Origin: Jimgerdemannia flammicorona
Lineage: Eukaryota > Mucoromycota > Endogonomycetes > Endogonales > Endogonaceae
Assembly: GCA_003990745.1 (NCBI GenBank)
Contig: RBNI01004343.1
Location: 1 to 14,223 of the forward strand
DNA length: 14,223 bases
Direction of reading: 5' to 3'
In this document: positions 9,407 to 14,223 of the stretch, in pieces
Layout: the number at the start of each line of letters is the position of its first letter
Position numbering within the stretch: position 1 is the stretch's first letter
The notes under the pieces: generated by a model
Seen by the model: only the letters and a program-made list of their open reading frames with translations
Database searches by the model: none
What the model was told of the DNA's origin: nothing
Position numbers and translations under genes: made by a program

Positions 9407-9490
9407 AATACCAGCCCTGGAACTTGGTAGTTTTAGTTATTGGAATTTATATTTAGCTTTATATCTTAGCAACTATTGAATTATATTTTG

Positions 9491-9498
9491 TATAAATA
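9491..9498 (+). promoter_or_regulatory. TATA box of the LTR
   Basis: TATAAATA inside the probable LTR, about 350 bases upstream of the gag start. It would set the start of the genomic RNA. Confidence 0.55.
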
Positions 9499-9517
9499 CC
9501 CCTCTTATTTCCTCTAA

Positions 9518-9523
9518 AATAAA
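9518..9523 (+). terminator. AATAAA polyadenylation signal in the LTR
   Basis: AATAAA lies 20 bases after the TATA box. In the 3' LTR the same sequence would serve RNA 3'-end formation. Confidence 0.4.
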
Positions 9524-9731
9524 GTCAGTCAACTCAGTGCAATACACACACTTTCTTGCAAGCAATCTAAGAGATAACAAGACAGTTAAAGATAAGAAGT
9601 TTGAGGACTATAAGACCTTAGGAAGGCACTCCAATAAGAACTTGTTTATAACAACTTGAGTTAGTCTAAGAGATATATCTTGAAGAGAATCTGCCATATT
9701 TGAAGGACTCAGTAACCACTATATGACAACT

Positions 9732-9749
9732 TGGTGCCCATTGGCTGGT
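9732..9749 (+). other. Candidate primer-binding site
   Basis: TGGTGCCCATTGGCTGGT starts with the TGG expected opposite a tRNA CCA end and lies three bases after the proposed LTR end. I cannot match it to a tRNA without the host tRNA set. Confidence 0.45.
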
Positions 9750-9848
9750 GATTCAAGATGAATCCCTCACTTTCAAGCTGAAAAATGAACAACCCCCACA
9801 ATAACTACCCTGACTACAAGAGTCACCCCTGCAAGAATTCAAGACAAG

Positions 9849-11227
9849 ATGGAAATACATCCCTCTATATTCTATGAATATACTACTGAAGAGTCAATCC
9901 TGACCTTCATTGAAGACTTTGAACAATTTGCTGCCATATGAGCCCTTGGTGTGGATGCTCAATTGGCCCTTCTACCAGTCAGCCTCAGAGGACCTGCCAG
10001 AGACAAGTTCAATGCAGCCACCATTACTGGTGCTGATGTAGTCAAACTTGCCAACATGAAGGACTTCCTCAGAACAATATATTATACCGAAGAGATCAAG
10101 CAAGCTCTCAAGGATCAACTCAATACTATCTGCCAGAGACTTAGTGAAGATCCCAACTCATTCTATATCCAAATCTGCCACCAGATTGTTTTGGCTGGCT
10201 ATGATGACCACCTCAAGGAACAAAAATAGTGGATTCAACCTTCCTCAAAGGAGTTCACCCTGAAATTGTCCTAGCAATCTGGTCTACTCCAGCTGTACTG
10301 ACCCTTGATCAGAAAGTGGTCTTTGTACAGAGATATTAGACTGTCAGACACCCTTCCAAACTCTCAATGGAGAAAATAACTGGCATCAAGATGGAGCCAT
10401 CAAAGCCAACTAGTATCTTACCTGCTATAGTTGTGAACAGACAACCAACCACACCTACCCCCAAGACAGCCAAAGCTGACCTAGTGGAAGAACTCACCAA
10501 GCAGTTTGCCAAGATGACTGCACACCTTGGTGATGTTGTTAGAGAAGTCTGAAGCGCCAACAGGAGACCAGTACAGAGATTTGCAGCTGCTACAGAAGAA
10601 CACAATAACATCACATGCTTCAGATGTGGAGAAGAAGGCCACTACGCAAAGAATTGCATGACCAAAATGAGATGCAAAGCCCAACCAAGCAATGCTAGCA
10701 GAACCAGAGAACAAACTAATGCAGTAGTCATCGAGGAGATTGGTGACACTGATGATGAAGAATACTATGAGGAGCTTGAATTCTACCCTGCTACTGAAGG
10801 TACCAGAACCCGGTCCAAGCCCTATGACAAGAAGAGCAACAGCAAGTCAGTTGGAAGACCAAAGAAGACCCCAGCTGTCACTATTCAAAGCAAGACCCAA
10901 CCTAAGGAGATTGATCAAGACATGGAGTTAGATGAAGCTGCCCGCCAAATTATCGAAGGCACTACTCCAGTCTCAGGAGAAAGCGAAAGCAAGAAGGAAT
11001 AGAAGCTGCGCAAGACCAAGATCCACCAGTATGATATCTACAAGGACCTCAAGGAATAGAAGGTCAATGCCACTTTTGGATAACTAGCTGAAGTCCCTGC
11101 CTTCAGACAGCAGTTGAGAGTAGGACTTGCAACTACTACCAAGAATCAAGAGTACAAGATTGTAGAAGCTCACAATGCACAAGAAGAATCCGAGAACTTA
11201 GGTGAAGAATCTGAAGACCAGCACAAA
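9849..11227 (+). pseudogene. Gypsy gag (capsid and zinc knuckle), broken
   Basis: Reading starts at ATG 9849. The capsid part has FIEDFEQFAA, then ALGVDAQLALLPVSLRGPAR, typical of Ty3/Gypsy Gag (ALxLxGxAxxW-like). TGA at 9939 fits a lost CGA Arg codon. At about 10222-10230 a run of A residues precedes a TAG, and the protein continues in the -1 frame (DSTFLKGVHPEIVLAIW), so a one-base indel is likely. A CCHC knuckle CFRCGEEGHYAKNC lies at 10616-10657 and would bind packaged RNA. After it come an acidic stretch (DTDDEEYYEELEF), a basic one with GRPKK (10853-10867), and a linker with stops at 11000, 11057 and 11081. No stop separates gag and pol frames, so a Gag-Pol fusion is likely. An ATG at 9785 in another frame is a less likely start. 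Confidence 0.85.
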
Positions 11228-11578
11228 ACATCAGCCTATACCCTCTGCCAGATTGAAGACTGTATCTTTGATGCCATCATTGATACTGGTGCTGGAGGAT
11301 GCCTCATGAGCAAGAAGGCAATTGACTGTCTAGGTTGGGATATTGAAGAGTCCACCAAGATGGTCTATGTCACAGCAGATGATACACAAGCTACCCCACT
11401 TGGCAAAATCCAAGAAGTCCCCATCAAGATAGGAGGAGCTACCATCCCAGTAGATGTAATTGTTACAAGCACCACCAACTATGACATTCTCATTGGCAAC
11501 CAATGGCTTCACAAGGCCAGGGCCATCATTGATCTCAATGCCCAGAAGATGCAGATCAACTATAGAGGGAGAAAGGTA
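11228..11578 (+). other. Aspartic protease domain (retropepsin)
   Basis: The catalytic DTGAG is encoded at 11282-11296, preceded by FDAIIDTG. The second signature DILIGNQWL (11483 onward) matches the family's I-[LI]-G-x-x-W-L near the C-terminal end. About 115 codons, normal for a single retropepsin unit, which works as a homodimer. Catalytic residues look intact. The TGA at 11579 follows the domain. Confidence 0.88.
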
Positions 11579-11749
11579 TGAGTCTCTATCAATGTCCACA
11601 AAGAAGTCCTACCAGACATGGAGGAAGGAGATGAAGAAGACACAGAGGTCTTCATGCACTCGGTGAATAAGAACAAGAGCAAGACACCCAAGCTCACAGA
11701 TGAGCAGTGGTACAACAAGATCATTGATGGCTATGCCCCTCAAGGAAGA

Positions 11750-11842
11750 TGCCCCCATGGTACTAGAATGTACTGCTCCAAACACCTGAATGACTGCTGG
11801 TCCTGTATCAGTGAAGTCGGGAAAATCTGCCAACAGAAACAT
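11750..11842 (+). other. Cys/His cluster between protease and dUTPase
   Basis: Within 31 codons there are five Cys and three His: CPHGTRMYCSKH, then CWSC, then C-x3-H. Spacing is C-x7-C-x2-H-x3-C-x2-C-x7-C-x3-H, with an extra His two residues after the first Cys. The arrangement could bind zinc but matches neither the CCHC knuckle nor the integrase HHCC that I know. It is followed directly by the TAA at 11846. Confidence 0.5.
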
Positions 11843-11959
11843 GAGTAAGAAGCCACCAAAGCAAAAAGGAAAGCCAAAGAAGATGACCAGCCCCCAGAGC
11901 TTCAAGCTGATAGTGATGATGAGGAGGAACAAGAATCAGACATCACCCTCAAGGTCAAG

Positions 11960-12361
11960 AAGTTTCACCCCAAAGCCAAGATCCCAGAATACAAGACTGA
12001 AGGAGCCATAGAAATGGACCTTGCCAGCATTCAAGATGCTACCCTCAAACCACAGACCACCACTCTACTTGGCACCGGAATTGGAGTCAAGCTGCCAGAA
12101 AACCATGCTGGAATTATCAAGACCAGGAGCAGTCTGGCCAAAAGCGAAATCTCAGTTGAAGGAGGAGTAATTGACCCTGATTACACTGGCAAGATCTTTC
12201 TCATAGTCAGAAATCACAACCACACCACCCCCTTCGAAGTCAAGAAGTATGACAGGATTGGCCAGATGCTGATCCACAAAGTCAAGAAGCCAAAGATCAT
12301 AGAAGCCATTGAACTCATCAAGACTAAGAGAGGAGAACAAGGCTTTGGATCTACTGAAAGA
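11960..12361 (+). other. dUTPase domain inside Gypsy pol
   Basis: A 134-codon domain with all five trimeric-dUTPase motifs in order. Motif 1 is AIEMDLA (12005-12025, usual A-G-x-D-L). Motif 2 is TRSSLA (12122-12139). Motif 3 is GVIDPDYTGK (12164-12193), with the catalytic Asp codon at 12173 and the uracil-contacting Tyr. Motif 4 is RIGQM (12254-12268, usual RxAQ). Motif 5 is RGEQGFGSTE (12329-12358). TGIGVKLPE between motifs 1 and 2 is also family-typical. The enzyme converts dUTP to dUMP and pyrophosphate. The domain has no stop or frameshift. Motif 1 lacks the usual Gly before the Asp region, so activity is uncertain. The TAA at 11846 upstream and TAA at 12530 downstream isolate it, with an ATG at 12014 inside motif 1. 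Confidence 0.92.
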
Positions 12362-12532
12362 GGAGCCTATGCTACCACCAAGATTACTGAACTTGAGCAC
12401 AAGAAAGACAAGGACCAGAACAAGTACACATATACCATTGGAGAAAACTTTCTCCTAGAGGAACAACTTCTCAAGATCCTGCACCAGAATGAAGGAGTAC
12501 TTGCTACAGACTTTAGAGATATCCACAATTAA

Positions 12533-13876
12533 GAACCCAAGTACTACTATAAAGTTGACACCGGTGATACCAAGCCTATCTACCAGAAAGCCAGACCCAT
12601 ACCACCTGCCTACAGAGAGTGGCTGCAAGCAGAACTCAAGGAAATAGAAGAAGTCAGAATCATCAAGCAAGCTATCAGTCCCTGGGCCTCACTCATTGTC
12701 CTAGCTCCAAAGAAAGGAAGCAAGCCTGGAGAGTTTGCGCTAAGACTCTGCATTGATTACAGGAAGCTCAATGCTATCACTAAGAAGGATAGGCCCTTGT
12801 CGAATATTCAAGAAATCCTTACCACCCTTGGAAGCAAAGCCAAATACTACACCACCTTAGATTTGTTCTCAGGCTTCCATCAGATCGGTCTCACTCAAGA
12901 TGCCAGTGAGAAATCTGTCTTCATCACACCTGATGCCACCTATATCTACCTGCAAATGCCATTTGAAATGTGCAATGCCCCAGTAAGTTTCCAGGGAATG
13001 ATGAACAGAGTCTTCAGCAATGAGATTGGAAAATGGCTCTTTGCCTATGTTGATGATGTGATCATCTTCAGCAACACTATATGGGAACATGTCAACTACA
13101 TACAGCTAGCCCTCAAGAGGCTCAAGGAGCATGGCCTCTATATCAAGCCCAAGAAATACAAGTTTGCCGCTCAAGAAATCACCTACCTAGGACACCTCAT
13201 CAACCAGACCAGAATCCACACAGACCCCATGAAGATCGAGGCTGTTGCAGCCTACCCAAGACCCAGAACAACCACAGAAGTCCATGCCTTCCTTGGACTG
13301 GCCAGCTACTACAGAAGATTCATCAAAGGATACTCTAACATTGCAGCACCTATCTACGAGCTACTGAAGAAGGAGACCAAATTCGAATGGACCAAGGAGT
13401 ACCAAGAAACCTTCAATGAACTTAAGACTAGGTTGACCCAAGCACCCATCCTCAGAAGACCAGACTGGAATCTAGAATTCATCCTACAGACAGATGCAAG
13501 TGCTATAGGACTTGGAGCAGTCCTAGCTCAGAAGAAAGACAGACATGAATATGTCATCTCCTATGCAAGCCGAGGTACCCACAGAGCAGAACAGAACTAC
13601 AAGTTATGCAAGCTTGAATGCTTAGCAGTAGTCTGGGCAGTAGACAAGTTCCACTACTACCTAGCTGGGAAATACTTCACTATTCAAACAGACCATTCCG
13701 CTCTTGTCTGGCTATTCCACACTCTGAACCCCAAAGGAATATATGCTAGATGGATTTACAGGCTGCAAGAGTATGACTGTACTGTCAAGCACTGCTCAGA
13801 AAAGACCAATACCAATGCTGATGCACTCTCAAGAACACCCCAAAACACCCCCATCAAGACCATTCAACATGAATAA
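12533..13876 (+). other. Reverse transcriptase and RNase H, uninterrupted
   Basis: 447 open codons, the longest intact stretch of the element. RT signatures: SPWASLIVLAPKK, LCIDYRKLNAIT, YYTTLDLFSGFHQIGL, the palm catalytic YVDD (13046-13057), then YLGHLI and FLGLASYYRRFIKGYS at the thumb. RNase H of the Gypsy type follows: QTDAS (Asp codon 13493-13495), LECLAVVWAV, TDHSAL and NADALSR (Asp codon 13820-13822), giving the expected D-E-D-D set. It would copy genomic RNA and remove the template strand. There is no start codon before 12797 in the open piece, so translation depends on the upstream frame, which is closed by TAA 12530. Confidence 0.95.
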
Positions 13877-14223
13877 GGAGCTATACTATGGATTAATCAG
13901 CTACCTTGGCCAGCAGAAGATGCCCAACCACCTCGAACCCTGGACAATTACCATTATCAACCGGACTTGGAAACAGTTTGAATTAGACAACACTACACTC
14001 AGAAAAGGAGAAAAGCTAGTAATACCCGAACACAAGAAGTATCAAGTAATGAAGGAAGTATACGAGCAAGGACACTTAGGAGGAACCAACACATACAACA
14101 AGACAAGAAGAACCATGTGGTGGCCCAAGATGGAAGAAGACCTGTGCCAATTTGTCAAAGGGTGTGACAAGTGCCAAAAACAGAAACAAGATCAGCAAGA
14201 CCAGGCACCTGGGTCATCAAGAA
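13869..14223 (+). pseudogene. Integrase N-terminal region (partial, +1 frame, runs off window)
   Basis: The frame from ATG 13869 stays open to the edge (118 codons). It ends with the integrase zinc-binding domain: GHLGG (14070 onward), then TMWWPKMEEDL, FVKGCDKCQKQK, with CDKC at 14163-14174. The usual HHCC motif has a His a few residues before GH; here there is a Tyr (TAC at 14061-14063), one C-to-T step from CAC. The frame is +1 relative to RT/RNase H and overlaps its stop by eight bases (13869-13876). The catalytic core (DDE) would lie outside the window. Confidence 0.85.

Larger units (their letters stand above)
9324..9728 (+). repeat. Probable 5' LTR of the Gypsy element
   Basis: Begins TGTTACA and could end TATGACA, fitting the TG...CA rule, and is followed two to three bases later by a candidate primer-binding site. 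It holds TATAAATA at 9491-9498 and AATAAA at 9518-9523, the expected U3/R signals. The ends are inferred because the 3' LTR is outside the window. The start could be off by some tens of bases. Confidence 0.55.
11228..13876 (+). pseudogene. Gypsy pol: protease-dUTPase-RT-RNase H, broken by three stops
   Basis: One frame of 883 codons continuous with the gag C-terminus. Domains in order are aspartic protease (about 11228-11578), a Cys/His-rich linker (11582-11845), an acidic linker (11849-11950), dUTPase (11960-12361), a connector, RT (from 12533) and RNase H (about 13460-13840). Internal stops are TGA 11579, TAA 11846 and TAA 12530. Each falls between domains and each is one C-to-T step from CGA or CAA. 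The frame ends at TAA 13874-13876, while integrase continues in the +1 frame from an ATG at 13869. The polyprotein would be cut by its own protease in the virus-like particle. Confidence 0.9.
9324..14223 (+). mobile_element. Ty3/Gypsy LTR retrotransposon with dUTPase (3' end outside window)
   Basis: Order: 5' LTR, candidate primer-binding site, gag (CCHC knuckle), protease (DTGAG), Cys/His-rich linker, dUTPase, reverse transcriptase (YVDD), RNase H, then the integrase zinc-binding domain at the right edge. Integrase after RNase H places it in Ty3/Gypsy (Metaviridae) rather than Copia. From about 10230 to 13873 the polyprotein stays in one frame and is broken only by stops: TAG 10337, TGA 10550, TAG 11000, TAG 11057, TAA 11081, TGA 11579, TAA 11846, TAA 12530. 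gag has one further TGA (9939) and one frame change near 10225. The rest of integrase and the 3' LTR lie beyond the window, so LTR divergence cannot be judged. The element is not autonomous as it stands. Confidence 0.93.

Noticed and set aside
12014..12532. Separate stand-alone dUTPase gene
   Set aside because: The ATG at 12014 falls inside motif 1 and would drop part of the domain. The frame continues from protease upstream to RT downstream, so it is a polyprotein domain.
1..14223. CRISPR array, tRNA, rRNA or bacterial operon
   Set aside because: I found no regularly spaced repeats, cloverleaf or conserved rRNA segment by reading. Gene content is eukaryotic retroelements. A tRNAscan/Infernal run would settle the RNA part.

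Overview
The window looks like a transposon graveyard from a fungal nuclear genome, most likely a basidiomycete. I see no host gene, rRNA, tRNA or CRISPR array. The fungal call rests on two things: a Tad1-like LINE whose reverse transcriptase has the FLDQEKAYD form of motif A, and a Ty3/Gypsy element carrying a dUTPase domain, an arrangement I recall being described in basidiomycetes. This is family knowledge, not a database search. CG dinucleotides are very rare, and nearly all gene breaks are stop codons reachable by C-to-T or G-to-A change. Together these point to cytosine methylation with deamination, or a RIP-like process.

Layout: (1) 1-5745, minus strand: a LINE with ORF1 (5736-3754) and ORF2 (about 3745 to 462 or beyond; apurinic endonuclease, reverse transcriptase, C-terminal Cys/His motif). 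Each ORF lies in a single reading frame broken only by stop codons. (2) About 5795-7260, plus strand: a very AT-rich stretch holding the ghost of a Ty1/Copia-type gag. (3) 7261-9318, plus strand: two tandem diverged copies of an unrecognised ORF of about 316 codons. Copy A is heavily AT-shifted; copy B is nearly readable. (4) 9324-14223 and beyond, plus strand: a Ty3/Gypsy element with a probable 5' LTR (about 9324-9728), a candidate primer-binding site, gag with a CCHC knuckle, aspartic protease, a Cys/His-rich linker, a dUTPase with five recognisable motifs, reverse transcriptase/RNase H, and the start of integrase, which runs off the window.

How the parts work together: in the Gypsy element, Gag would form the particle, protease would mature it, and RT/RNase H would copy the RNA. 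The dUTPase would keep dUTP out of the cDNA and integrase would insert it. The LINE would nick target DNA with its endonuclease and prime reverse transcription there. None of the elements looks autonomous now. The Gypsy RT/RNase H stretch (12533-13873) is the only long catalytic region still fully open.

Most interesting points: the dUTPase in the Gypsy polyprotein with a Cys/His cluster just upstream; the duplicated unknown ORF with one copy hypermutated; and decay by nonsense mutation with almost no frameshifts.
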